Shown here in pieces: positions 1 to 5,759 of a stretch of DNA of 8,570 nucleotides. Source of the DNA: an uncultured Collinsella sp. (lineage in GTDB: Bacteria > Actinomycetota > Coriobacteriia > Coriobacteriales > Coriobacteriaceae); assembly GCA_947003675.1 (NCBI GenBank), contig CAMQPJ010000038.1:1-8570 (forward strand), written 5' to 3'. The position numbers and the translations under genes are program-made. Numbering within the stretch: position 1 is the stretch's first letter; each line of letters opens with the position of its first letter. The notes below the pieces were generated by a model, which saw only the letters and a program-made list of their open reading frames with translations, was not told the DNA's origin and ran no database searches.

Positions 1-46
1 GGATTATTGTCTAAAACACCCCGATGTGCCAAACTGCTCTTATATG

Positions 47-52
47 TATAAA
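47..52 (+). promoter_or_regulatory. Possible -10 element upstream of kup
   Basis: TATAAA sits in a locally AT-rich stretch (41-53) and would place a transcript start near base 59, giving a 5' leader of about 30-50 nt. No convincing -35 hexamer is found 16-18 nt upstream, so this is weak. Apart from this, bases 1-89 show no gene or structured element. Confidence 0.25.
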
Positions 53-89
53 GATGGCATAAAGGTCTACTGCTCGTGGCAGAGGCCAG

Positions 90-2339
90 ATGTCCAAGGG
101 AGTCCACGTGGCACACAACAAGCTGGAGGCAAGCCTCCAAGACCAGCGTAGTCAAGGCGGGCATGGAGCCATTCCCCTCTCCGCTGGCATGCTGCTCGTT
201 ACGCTCGGCGTCGTCTACGGTGACATCGGCACGAGCCCCATGTACACCATGAAATCAATCGTCGCCAACAACGGCGGCATCGGTACCGTCAGCGAGGACA
301 TGATCTTGGGCGCGCTCTCGCTCGTCATCTGGACCATGACACTCGTGACCACGGTCAAGTACGTTGTAATCGCCATGAAGGCCGACAACCATAACGAGGG
401 CGGCATCTTCGCCCTGTTTAGCTTGGTGCGCAAAGTGGCGCCTTGGCTGATTCTTCCCGCCATGATCGGCGGCGCGGCGCTGCTCGCCGACGGCATCCTC
501 ACCCCCGCCGTCACGGTTACCACGGCCATTGAGGGCCTGCGCACTATCGAGTGGGGCCACGCGCTATTGGGTGACGGGCAAGCCAACGTCATCATTATTA
601 CCATCATCATTATCTGCGGCCTATTTGCCATGCAGCGCGCCGGTACCTCGTCGATCGGCAAGCTGTTCGGCCCGCTCATGACACTGTGGTTCCTGTTCCT
701 GGCAGGCGCCGGCCTGTTCAACATGCTCGGCAACCTGTCCATCTTGCGCGCGCTCAACCCCATCCGCGGCATCATGTTCCTGTTCTCGCCCATCAACCAC
801 TCGGGCATCATGGTGCTCGGCTTTGTCTTTCTGTCGACGACCGGCGCCGAGGCGCTCTATTCGGACATGGGTCACGTGGGCAAAGCTAACATTTACGCAT
901 CCTGGCCGTTCGTAAAGGCGGCCCTTATCCTCAACTATCTGGGTCAGGGCGCTTGGCTGCTCGCCAATAACTCCAACCCCCAGATGCTCGCGATGGATAT
1001 CGTCAACCCGTTCTATATGATGCTCCCCGAGCCCCTGCGCCCCTTTGCCATCGTGCTTTCGGCCGTAGCGGCCATCATCGCCTCGCAGGCGCTCATCACC
1101 GGCTCTTTCTCGCTGGTATCCGAGGCAACGCGCCTCAACCTTATGCCGCATCTGCGCATCCACTACCCCAGCGACACCAAGGGCCAGCTCTATATTCCGC
1201 TCGTCAACAACATCATGTGGGTCGGCTGCATCTTCATCGTGCTGCTGTTCCAAAACTCCGAGCGCATGGAGAGCGCCTACGGCCTCGCGATTACCGTGAC
1301 CATGCTCATGACCACGACGCTTTTGACGAGCTACATTGCCGGCATCCTCAAGCACAAGCTGGGTGCCTGCGTCTTCGCCCTGCTCTTTGGTGCCATTGAG
1401 CTATGCTTCTTCGCCTCGTGCCTCACCATGTTCTTTGACGGCGGCTACGTCATGATCTTCCTGGCCGCACTGCTGTTCGGCCTTATGTATGTGTGGCGTC
1501 GCGGTACCGCCATCGAGCGCACGCAGACGATTCTGCTGCCCGTCTCCAAGTACATTGACCAGCTCAACCGCCTGCGCAACGACGAGACCTACCCCGTACT
1601 CGCCGACAATCTGGTATTCCTCACCAACAGCCCCGATCCGCTCACGCTTGACCGCGACGTGCTCTATTCCATCCTGGACAAACATCCCAAGCGCGCCAAG
1701 GCATACTGGTTCATCAACGTACACGTTACCGACGAGCCCTATACGCACGAGTATTCCGTTGAGACCTTTGGCACAGACTTCCTGTTCCGCGTGCGCTTGG
1801 ACCTGGGCTTTAAGGTCAATCAGCGCATCAACGCCTACCTGCGCCAGATCGTTGGCGACCTGATGGCATCGGGTGAGTTGCCGCCGCAGCATCACACCTA
1901 CTCCATCTACGAGACACGCGGCAACGTGGGCGACTTCCGTTTTTGCATGCTGCGCAAGATGCTTGCCCCCGAAACGGACATCAACCGCAACGACCATCGC
2001 GTCATGGCCATCAAGTACGCCGTCCGCCGCGCCTGCGGAAGCCCGGCACGTTGGTACGGTCTCGAGAACTCGGCCATCATCATCGAGTACGTGCCGCTGT
2101 TTGCCCGCATGCGTCCGGCAGTCAAACTCGTTCGCACCCAGGTGCCACTTGAAGTTCAAATCGAGGAAGCCGAGGAAATGGAAGTCGACATCTTCTCGGA
2201 CGACTTGGTCAACGGCAACGAAGCCGGTAGGAATATGAACGTCGATCCCACCGAGCTGCTCGAGAGCGTCGCCGATACGCCCGAACAGCAACTGCTCGAC
2301 GGCCTCGAGAGCGAACAACTCAACGACGCCAACTTCTAG
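90..2339 (+). CDS. kup: KUP-family potassium uptake permease
   Basis: Membrane permease of the KUP/HAK/KT family, which in characterised members imports K+ with protons. Seen directly: the family signature GVVYGDIGTSPMY at residues 40-52, NEGGIFALFSLV at 102-113, LADGILTPA at 132-140 and TGAEALYSDMGH at 251-262, then repeated hydrophobic segments up to about residue 468, consistent with the family's roughly 12 helices. A hydrophilic cytoplasmic domain follows from about residue 470 to 690, and an acidic tail rich in Glu and Asp ends the protein. At 749 residues it is longer than E. coli Kup (622), the excess being mostly in this C-terminal part. The start is uncertain: ATG at 90 follows AGAGG by only 4 nt, while an in-frame GTG at 108 follows AAGGGAG by 5 nt and would give 743 residues. 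The gene stands alone and is closed by a strong hairpin. No c-di-AMP riboswitch is recognisable in the 89 bases available upstream. Confidence 0.96.
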   Translation: MSKGVHVAHNKLEASLQDQRSQGGHGAIPLSAGMLLVTLGVVYGDIGTSPMYTMKSIVANNGGIGTVSEDMILGALSLVIWTMTLVTTVKYVVIAMKADNHNEGGIFALFSLVRKVAPWLILPAMIGGAALLADGILTPAVTVTTAIEGLRTIEWGHALLGDGQANVIIITIIIICGLFAMQRAGTSSIGKLFGPLMTLWFLFLAGAGLFNMLGNLSILRALNPIRGIMFLFSPINHSGIMVLGFVFLSTTGAEALYSDMGHVGKANIYASWPFVKAALILNYLGQGAWLLANNSNPQMLAMDIVNPFYMMLPEPLRPFAIVLSAVAAIIASQALITGSFSLVSEATRLNLMPHLRIHYPSDTKGQLYIPLVNNIMWVGCIFIVLLFQNSERMESAYGLAITVTMLMTTTLLTSYIAGILKHKLGACVFALLFGAIELCFFASCLTMFFDGGYVMIFLAALLFGLMYVWRRGTAIERTQTILLPVSKYIDQLNRLRNDETYPVLADNLVFLTNSPDPLTLDRDVLYSILDKHPKRAKAYWFINVHVTDEPYTHEYSVETFGTDFLFRVRLDLGFKVNQRINAYLRQIVGDLMASGELPPQHHTYSIYETRGNVGDFRFCMLRKMLAPETDINRNDHRVMAIKYAVRRACGSPARWYGLENSAIIIEYVPLFARMRPAVKLVRTQVPLEVQIEEAEEMEVDIFSDDLVNGNEAGRNMNVDPTELLESVADTPEQQLLDGLESEQLNDANF
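96..102 (+). promoter_or_regulatory. RBS supporting an alternative GTG start of kup
   Basis: AAGGGAG lies 5 nt before an in-frame GTG at 108-110. This is a better Shine-Dalgarno match and spacing than the AGAGG (81-85) that precedes the ATG at 90, so the true N-terminus may be six residues shorter. Both starts leave the KUP signature untouched. Confidence 0.4.
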
Positions 2340-2360
2340 CGACGTCATAAATCAACGACA

Positions 2361-2397
2361 GCGGCCCTGCACCTCACGAGAGACGCAGGGCCGCTTT
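2361..2397 (+). terminator. Hairpin terminator after kup (convergent with bsh)
   Basis: A perfect 10-bp stem, GCGGCCCTGC (2361-2370) with GCAGGGCCGC (2385-2394), encloses a 14-nt loop and is followed by TTT then mixed sequence. The stem is very stable but the T tract is short. It lies 22 nt after the kup stop and 22 nt beyond the bsh stop on the other strand, so it may serve both convergent genes. Confidence 0.8.
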
Positions 2398-2418
2398 GCA
2401 TTGCAGTAAAGCTAACGG

Positions 2419-3384
2419 CTACGAACGACGCGGCTCGGGAACCACGAGTCTATCGGGGCTTGCGCCCTCGGCATCCATCAGGCTCACGTAGCGAATCGAC
2501 GGATCCCCATACATCGCGTAGTAATAATTGCCCGTGCGCGCGCTAAAGCATCCGGTGTAGATAGTCTTCTCGAACTTGCCATCGCCCATCCTGGACGCCC
2601 CCTCGATCATCACCACGCCCTCGAGCGAGCGGAACATGCGGACGACGTTTTCGGTCTCGCTCTCCTTTTGCGGGTAATTGGCATTGAGGTACGCCGCCTT
2701 TACAAAACGGCTCGGCGAATAGCAGTCACCCGGAATACCGCGCATGCCGGCACCGGCTCCATAGGGCTTAAGCTCGGCGCCACGCCACTTCGCCGTCTGC
2801 GGAAAATCGCTTGTGGCGGTGATATAGGTGCGGAGGTTTTCCATGTGCCACGGGAAGGTCGGCTGGTTGGCAAGGGTGTCGACCGGGTCGTCGTATACAT
2901 GCAGGCCGTCAGCCATCATCTCGACCACGATGCTGCGCTGGCTGTCGCCGATAATCCAATGGAGCAGCGACACGCCCAGCCCCTCTCCGGCAGATTTGGC
3001 AACAATCACCGTGTCGCGCAGCGCGGCCTCGACCTCATCGACCGTCGAGAACGTCGCTGCCACCCACAGGGGAAACTCATAGGCCGCGATATTGGTCTTT
3101 CCATCAACCGGCCCCTCGGCATACTCGGCATAACCCGGGAAATTGAGGCCCGCCACGGCGAGGCCCGCATCGTTGCCGCAATCGAAGAACATAGGGTAGT
3201 TCTTGTAATCGATGCACATACCGATCACCGCGTGTGCCGCTGTCGCGTCGTCGATAAACGAATACGGAATCTGAAACCCGCGCGGCATCACGCGAACCTG
3301 TTGGCCGTAGTCAAAGCTCCAGTCGAGGTTGCGGCCTAGATACATGTGGCCAGAATTATCGGTAAATCGAATACTCGTGCACAT
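2419..3384 (-). CDS. bsh: Choloylglycine hydrolase / bile salt hydrolase
   Basis: N-terminal nucleophile amidase that in characterised relatives splits glycine- or taurine-conjugated bile salts; penicillin V acylases share the fold. The start is the ATG at 3384-3382, preceded by AGGAGG at 4 nt spacing, giving 321 residues, the usual family length. It places Cys2 directly after Met (MCTSIRF), as needed for the N-terminal Cys nucleophile; an upstream in-frame ATG at 3447 would bury this Cys behind 21 extra residues. Other active-site positions match: Arg18 and Asp21 (LGRNLDW), Asn81 (GLNFPG), Asn173 (LANQPTF) and Arg226 (SPSRF). LLHWIIGD at 140-147 is also typical. No export signal is seen, so it is probably cytoplasmic, as most BSHs are. 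The loop before GIPGD reads YGAGAG (208-213), resembling the G-V-G type reported for glycine-preferring enzymes; that specificity is inference. No clear promoter is visible directly upstream. Confidence 0.93.
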   Translation of the reverse strand: MCTSIRFTDNSGHMYLGRNLDWSFDYGQQVRVMPRGFQIPYSFIDDATAAHAVIGMCIDYKNYPMFFDCGNDAGLAVAGLNFPGYAEYAEGPVDGKTNIAAYEFPLWVAATFSTVDEVEAALRDTVIVAKSAGEGLGVSLLHWIIGDSQRSIVVEMMADGLHVYDDPVDTLANQPTFPWHMENLRTYITATSDFPQTAKWRGAELKPYGAGAGMRGIPGDCYSPSRFVKAAYLNANYPQKESETENVVRMFRSLEGVVMIEGASRMGDGKFEKTIYTGCFSARTGNYYYAMYGDPSIRYVSLMDAEGASPDRLVVPEPRRS

Positions 3385-3388
3385 AGCG

Positions 3389-3394
3389 CCTCCT
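3389..3394 (-). promoter_or_regulatory. RBS fixing the bsh start
   Basis: AGGAGG on the minus strand lies 4 nt before the ATG that puts the catalytic Cys at position 2. It decides the start against the longer upstream reading frame. Confidence 0.85.
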
Positions 3395-3447
3395 AGCTTT
3401 ACGTTCTTGCTAATTTCATTGTCTCCAAACAAAAAGGCGCTAAACAC

Positions 3448-3483
3448 AAAAGCCCGGACATGACAACAATGTCACGCCCGGAC
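3448..3483 (-). terminator. Intrinsic terminator downstream of the deformylase-like gene
   Basis: On the minus strand GTCCGGGCGTGAC (3483-3471) pairs with GTCATGTCCGGGC (3464-3452), a 13-bp stem with three G-U pairs and a 6-nt loop, followed by TTTTGTGTTT. The wobble pairs make the stem stronger in minus-strand RNA than in plus-strand RNA, supporting this orientation. It lies between the deformylase-like gene and bsh and should limit read-through into bsh. Confidence 0.75.
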
Positions 3484-3525
3484 TATTCAAGCTGGATAAA
3501 CTCAACCAAGTTAACCCCGCAGGTC

Positions 3526-3634
3526 GTCTAAGGGGTCAAAGTGCCGCAGATTGCCACGAAAGAGGAGCGAAGCGTACTTAAGGTACGCGAGCGACGATTG
3601 AGCGGCAAGGTGCGATGCTTTGGTCCCCTTAGAC
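3526..3634. repeat. Nested inverted-repeat element of about 109 bp overlapping a gene end
   Basis: The outer arms are GTCTAAGGGG (3526-3535) and CCCCTTAGAC (3625-3634), a perfect 10 bp, extended inward by CAAAG (3537-3541) and CTTTG (3618-3622) after a small internal bulge. Inside lie TGCCGC (3542-3547) with GCGGCA (3602-3607), and at the centre GCGTAC (3572-3577) with GTACGC (3583-3588). All arms share one centre near 3580, so the whole piece could fold as one long interrupted hairpin. No T tract follows it on either strand, so it does not look like a simple terminator. The stop codon of the deformylase-like gene (3629-3631) lies within the right arm. It may be a dispersed palindromic repeat or a small mobile element remnant; only one copy is in this window. 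Confidence 0.65.
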
Positions 3635-4048
3635 CAACTTTCCTAGACAGTGGTCAATCATATGCTGGATCATCTGTGCCTCGAAGCCCACAAAGTCCTG
3701 CTTGCGCTCGCGCATCTTGCCGTCGACGATCACGTCATAAGCGACCTTGCACTTGATATAGCGCGTGGACTTGGTGATCTCCTCGTGCGTCAGGCAGCTC
3801 TCCTCCATCTTGCTGGCGCCCAGGCCAAACACCAGACGGGGGTTGTAGAGCACGTGAGGCTCGCCGGCATCGTCCAGGTAGACGCAAACCTTCTTGGTGA
3901 CGCCAATCTGGTTAGCGGCAAGGCAGCCGGCATCGTCGAGCGACTTGATGGTATCGATCAGATCCTGAGCAACCGACTCGTCCTCGACGGTCGCAACCTC
4001 GCAACGCTGGGACAGGATAGCCTCGTCGTGGCAAAGCTCTTTAATCAT
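3629..4048 (-). CDS. Peptide deformylase-like protein lacking the catalytic Glu
   Basis: Related to peptide deformylases, metalloenzymes that remove the formyl group from nascent proteins. The start chosen is the ATG at 4048-4046, which follows GGAGG by 5 nt; the ATG at 4060 has no Shine-Dalgarno and would itself contain this RBS. The product is 139 residues, shorter than E. coli PDF (169). Numbered from this start, the three family motifs are seen in altered form: AGCLAANQIG around 40-49 (usual GxGLAAxQ), EESCLTHEE around 82-90 (usual EGCLS, metal-ligand Cys85 kept), and QHMIDH at 128-133 (usual HExDH). Both metal-ligand His (129 and 133) remain, but the Glu that acts as general acid/base is Met130. 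Metal binding thus looks possible while ordinary deformylase chemistry is doubtful. It is transcribed away from the purine permease, and its stop codon sits inside an inverted repeat. It could be a specialised or non-catalytic paralogue of the housekeeping enzyme. Confidence 0.85.
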   Translation of the reverse strand: MIKELCHDEAILSQRCEVATVEDESVAQDLIDTIKSLDDAGCLAANQIGVTKKVCVYLDDAGEPHVLYNPRLVFGLGASKMEESCLTHEEITKSTRYIKCKVAYDVIVDGKMRERKQDFVGFEAQMIQHMIDHCLGKLV

Positions 4049-4053
4049 ACGTT

Positions 4054-4058
4054 CCTCC
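4054..4058 (-). promoter_or_regulatory. RBS fixing the deformylase-like start
   Basis: GGAGG on the minus strand lies 5 nt before the ATG at 4048. It overlaps codons 2-3 of the longer frame starting at 4060, which argues for the shorter protein. Confidence 0.8.
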
Positions 4059-4081
4059 ATAGGGGTCGTTGTAACCGCTTA

Positions 4082-4087
4082 AGTATA
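4082..4087 (-). promoter_or_regulatory. -10 element for the deformylase-like gene
   Basis: Minus-strand TATACT (5 of 6 matches to TATAAT) would start transcription near 4075 and leave a short leader of about 27 nt. The -35 position (about 4105-4110) reads CGTATG, a poor match, and falls inside the inverted repeat at 4100-4116. Confidence 0.45.
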
Positions 4088-4099
4088 CGGTACCCACAC

Positions 4100-4116
4100 A
4101 TTTTCATACGGAAAAT
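4100..4116. promoter_or_regulatory. Inverted repeat, candidate operator
   Basis: ATTTTC (4100-4105), a 5-nt spacer and GAAAAT (4111-4116) form a perfect 6-bp dyad in the divergent intergenic region. It overlaps the expected -35 position of the minus-strand promoter, so it could be a repressor or activator site. No known regulator motif is recognised, and a 6-bp AT-rich dyad can occur by chance. Confidence 0.3.
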
Positions 4117-4180
4117 ACCGCCCGTCCGTTACAAAGCGCCGAACATCAACATGCGAGGAACAACAGCGTCGTAAAGGGGC

Positions 4181-4186
4181 TATAGT
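4181..4186 (+). promoter_or_regulatory. -10 element for the purine permease gene
   Basis: TATAGT (5 of 6 matches to TATAAT) lies 55 nt before the chosen ATG and predicts a transcript start near 4193. The -35 position (about 4158-4163, GAACAA) is weak. Confidence 0.45.
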
Positions 4187-4203
4187 AGTTGAGTTCGTGT
4201 CAA

Positions 4204-4236
4204 TCGGCCTAAACTCGGGGCCGAACAAGGAAAGGG
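4204..4236 (+). promoter_or_regulatory. Leader hairpin plus RBS of the purine permease gene
   Basis: TCGGCC (4204-4209) and GGCCGA (4219-4224) form a perfect 6-bp stem with a 9-nt loop that ends two bases before the Shine-Dalgarno AAGGAAAGGG (4227-4236). The RBS is 5 nt before the ATG at 4242 and decides this start over the GTG at 4197, which would contain the hairpin. The leader is too short and lacks the three-way junction of a purine riboswitch. The hairpin could still affect ribosome access. Confidence 0.45.
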
Positions 4237-4241
4237 TATGC

Positions 4242-5552
4242 ATGGACGAACTTTTTCACGTCAGTGAGCGCAAGTCCACAATCGGGACCGAACTCCGCGC
4301 TGGACTGACAACATTCCTGGCGATGGCCTACATCATCGCCGTCAACCCCGCGGTGCTCTCGGGCGTTGGCATCGATGCGGGAGCGCTCGCCTGCGCCACC
4401 TGCCTGGGCGCCGGCATCATGACCATCTGCATGGGCATCTTCGCCAACCGCCCGCTCGCCTGCGCGTCGGGCTTAGGCGTCAACGCGATGATCGCCGGAA
4501 TCACCACCACCGTCTGCGGCGGTGACTGGCACGTGGCCATGAGCGTCATCTTCCTCGAGGGCGTCGTCATCTTGCTGCTCGTGCTTTGTGGCCTGCGCGA
4601 GGCCATCATGGACGCCATCCCGGTTGTCCTGCGTCACGCCATCTCGGTGGGTCTTGGCCTGTTTATCGCCATGATCGGCCTGTGCGACGCTGGCATCATC
4701 ACCGCTGGCGCCGGTACGCTCGTCGGCCTGGGCGACATCGCCTCCCCCACCTTTATCGTCGGCATCATCTCCATCGTCGTGACGGTTGCCCTGGCTTCCC
4801 GCAACGTGCCGGGCTCGTTGCTCATCGGCATCATCGTCGCCGTTATCGCCGGTATCCCCCTAGGTGTGACCCAGGCTCCGACCGGTATCATCGCCCCGCT
4901 CGACTTCTCGAGCATCGGTGGCCCCATCGCCGACGCCGGCGGCGTGCCCGCCATCGTCAAGGTCCTTACCGACCCCGCGCTCCTCGTCATCTCGTTCTCG
5001 CTGCTCATGAGTGACTTCTTCGACACCATGGGCACCGCGATGGCCGTGGCCAAGCAGGGCGAGTTCCTCACCGACGACGGCAACGTCGAGAATATCAAGG
5101 AAATCCTGATCGTCGACTCCGCCGCCGCCGCTGTGGGCGGTTTCATGGGCGTCTCCTCCATCACCACCTTCGTCGAGTCCACTTCCGGCGCCGCCGACGG
5201 TGGCCGCACGGGCCTCACCTCCGTCACCACCGGCGTGCTGTTCATTCTCGCCGCGTTCTTCTCCCCCATCGTCACCATCGTTTCCAGCGCCGCCACCTGC
5301 GGTGCTCTGGTCTACGTCGGCTACCTCATGATGAGCGAGGCCTCCGAGATCGACTGGTCCGACGTGTCTCAGGGTTTCCCGGCGTTCATGATTGTCGCCG
5401 GCGTGCCCTTCACCTACTCCATCTCTGCCGGCATTGGCCTGGGCTTTATCGCCTACGTGATCGTCGCGCTCTTTAAGGGCGAGGCCTCCAAGATCAAGCC
5501 GCTCATGTGGATCGCAGCCCTCGCCTTCCTCGTCTACTTCTTTGTAGCGTAG
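4242..5552 (+). CDS. NCS2-family purine permease (AzgA/PbuG type)
   Basis: Polytopic membrane transporter of the AzgA-like branch of the NCS2 nucleobase family, whose known members import adenine, guanine or hypoxanthine with protons. With the ATG at 4242 it has 436 residues, in the normal range. Seen directly: TTFLAMAYIIAVNP at 23-36, ASGLGVNA at 75-82, SDFFDTMGTAMAVAKQG at 257-273 and SSITTFVESTSGAADGGRTG at 305-324. The last two match the conserved substrate-binding segments of the AzgA/PbuG group. Hydrophobic helices fill the rest, ending in MWIAALAFLVYFFVA. Regulation may involve the short leader hairpin before the RBS. The exact purine cannot be told from sequence. The final 14 codons and stop are repeated at 7582-7626 ahead of a second surface-protein gene, so this 3' end is one edge of a duplicated cassette. 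Confidence 0.94.
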   Translation: MDELFHVSERKSTIGTELRAGLTTFLAMAYIIAVNPAVLSGVGIDAGALACATCLGAGIMTICMGIFANRPLACASGLGVNAMIAGITTTVCGGDWHVAMSVIFLEGVVILLLVLCGLREAIMDAIPVVLRHAISVGLGLFIAMIGLCDAGIITAGAGTLVGLGDIASPTFIVGIISIVVTVALASRNVPGSLLIGIIVAVIAGIPLGVTQAPTGIIAPLDFSSIGGPIADAGGVPAIVKVLTDPALLVISFSLLMSDFFDTMGTAMAVAKQGEFLTDDGNVENIKEILIVDSAAAAVGGFMGVSSITTFVESTSGAADGGRTGLTSVTTGVLFILAAFFSPIVTIVSSAATCGALVYVGYLMMSEASEIDWSDVSQGFPAFMIVAGVPFTYSISAGIGLGFIAYVIVALFKGEASKIKPLMWIAALAFLVYFFVA

Positions 5553-5580
5553 GCGCAAGGTTCGCAATATCAAACAGCAA

Positions 5581-5619
5581 AGCGCGGAGTCGCATCGAGC
5601 GGCTCCGCGCTTTTCTTTT
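5581..5619 (+). terminator. Intrinsic terminator after the purine permease gene
   Basis: A 12-bp stem, 5581-5592 with 5600-5611 (one T-G pair), has a 7-nt loop and is followed by TTTTCTTTT. It is a strong factor-independent terminator. A slightly diverged copy occurs at 7655-7691. Confidence 0.92.
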
Positions 5620-5669
5620 AAGCCCAGGCAACGCACGGACGCGCGATGTATTGCTTCCCAAGTTTTGGA

Positions 5670-5701
5670 CATTTTGCCCTCCAAACGGCACTACCGCCGG
5701 C
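5670..5701 (+). promoter_or_regulatory. Perfectly conserved noncoding leader block, copy A
   Basis: These 32 bases upstream of the first surface gene are identical to 7741-7772 upstream of the second, and the match extends left through TTTTGG with one change. It includes a small CGGC...GCCG dyad. It begins about 90 nt before the start codon. Candidate promoter, regulator site or recombination site; no clean -10/-35 pair is seen in it. Confidence 0.5.
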
Positions 5702-5731
5702 TACATCCTGCAGATATGCTGGACGTAATCG

Positions 5732-5744
5732 CATAGGCCCTATG
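5732..5744 (+). promoter_or_regulatory. Palindrome just upstream of the surface-protein RBS, copy A
   Basis: CATAGG-C-CCTATG is a perfect 6-bp dyad with a 1-nt spacer, 5 nt before the Shine-Dalgarno. The second copy at 7802-7814 keeps the core ATAGGCCCTAT. Preservation in both leaders suggests a protein-binding or translational control site. Confidence 0.45.
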
Positions 5745-5749
5745 AGGAT

Positions 5750-5754
5750 GGGAG
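5750..5754 (+). promoter_or_regulatory. RBS fixing the start of surface protein 1
   Basis: GGGAG lies 5 nt before the ATG at 5760. The same RBS, spacing and start context recur at 7821-7833, which rejects the longer upstream frames opening at 5646, 5742 and 5748. Confidence 0.85.
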
Positions 5755-5759
5755 TAACC

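Noticed and set aside
1..89. Possible c-di-AMP (ydaO-type) riboswitch upstream of kup
   Set aside because: Such riboswitches do occur before KUP genes, but only 89 bases are available and none of the expected conserved segments or paired arms are seen.
1401..2348. A 315-codon minus-strand frame opposite the kup C-terminal domain, and a similar one at 621-1355
   Set aside because: Both lie entirely or almost entirely within a clear KUP gene, have no supporting RBS evidence, and show the composition typical of codon-bias shadows.
2668..3339. A 223-codon plus-strand frame opposite bsh
   Set aside because: It lies fully within the antisense of a well-supported bile salt hydrolase with catalytic residues; the product is Arg-rich and unrecognised.
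3541..3756. A 71-codon plus-strand frame across the inverted repeat
   Set aside because: It begins inside the palindromic element, overlaps the deformylase-like gene antisense, and has no RBS or recognisable domain.
4860..5684. A 274-codon minus-strand frame opposite the permease and its terminator
   Set aside because: It reads through the permease terminator hairpin and is antisense to conserved NCS2 motifs; its product is low-complexity and rich in Gly, Asp, Glu and His.
5646..5759. N-terminal extension of surface protein 1 starting at the ATG at 5646
   Set aside because: The second cassette copy and the GGGAG at 5750-5754 both place the start at 5760; the extension would translate the conserved leader.
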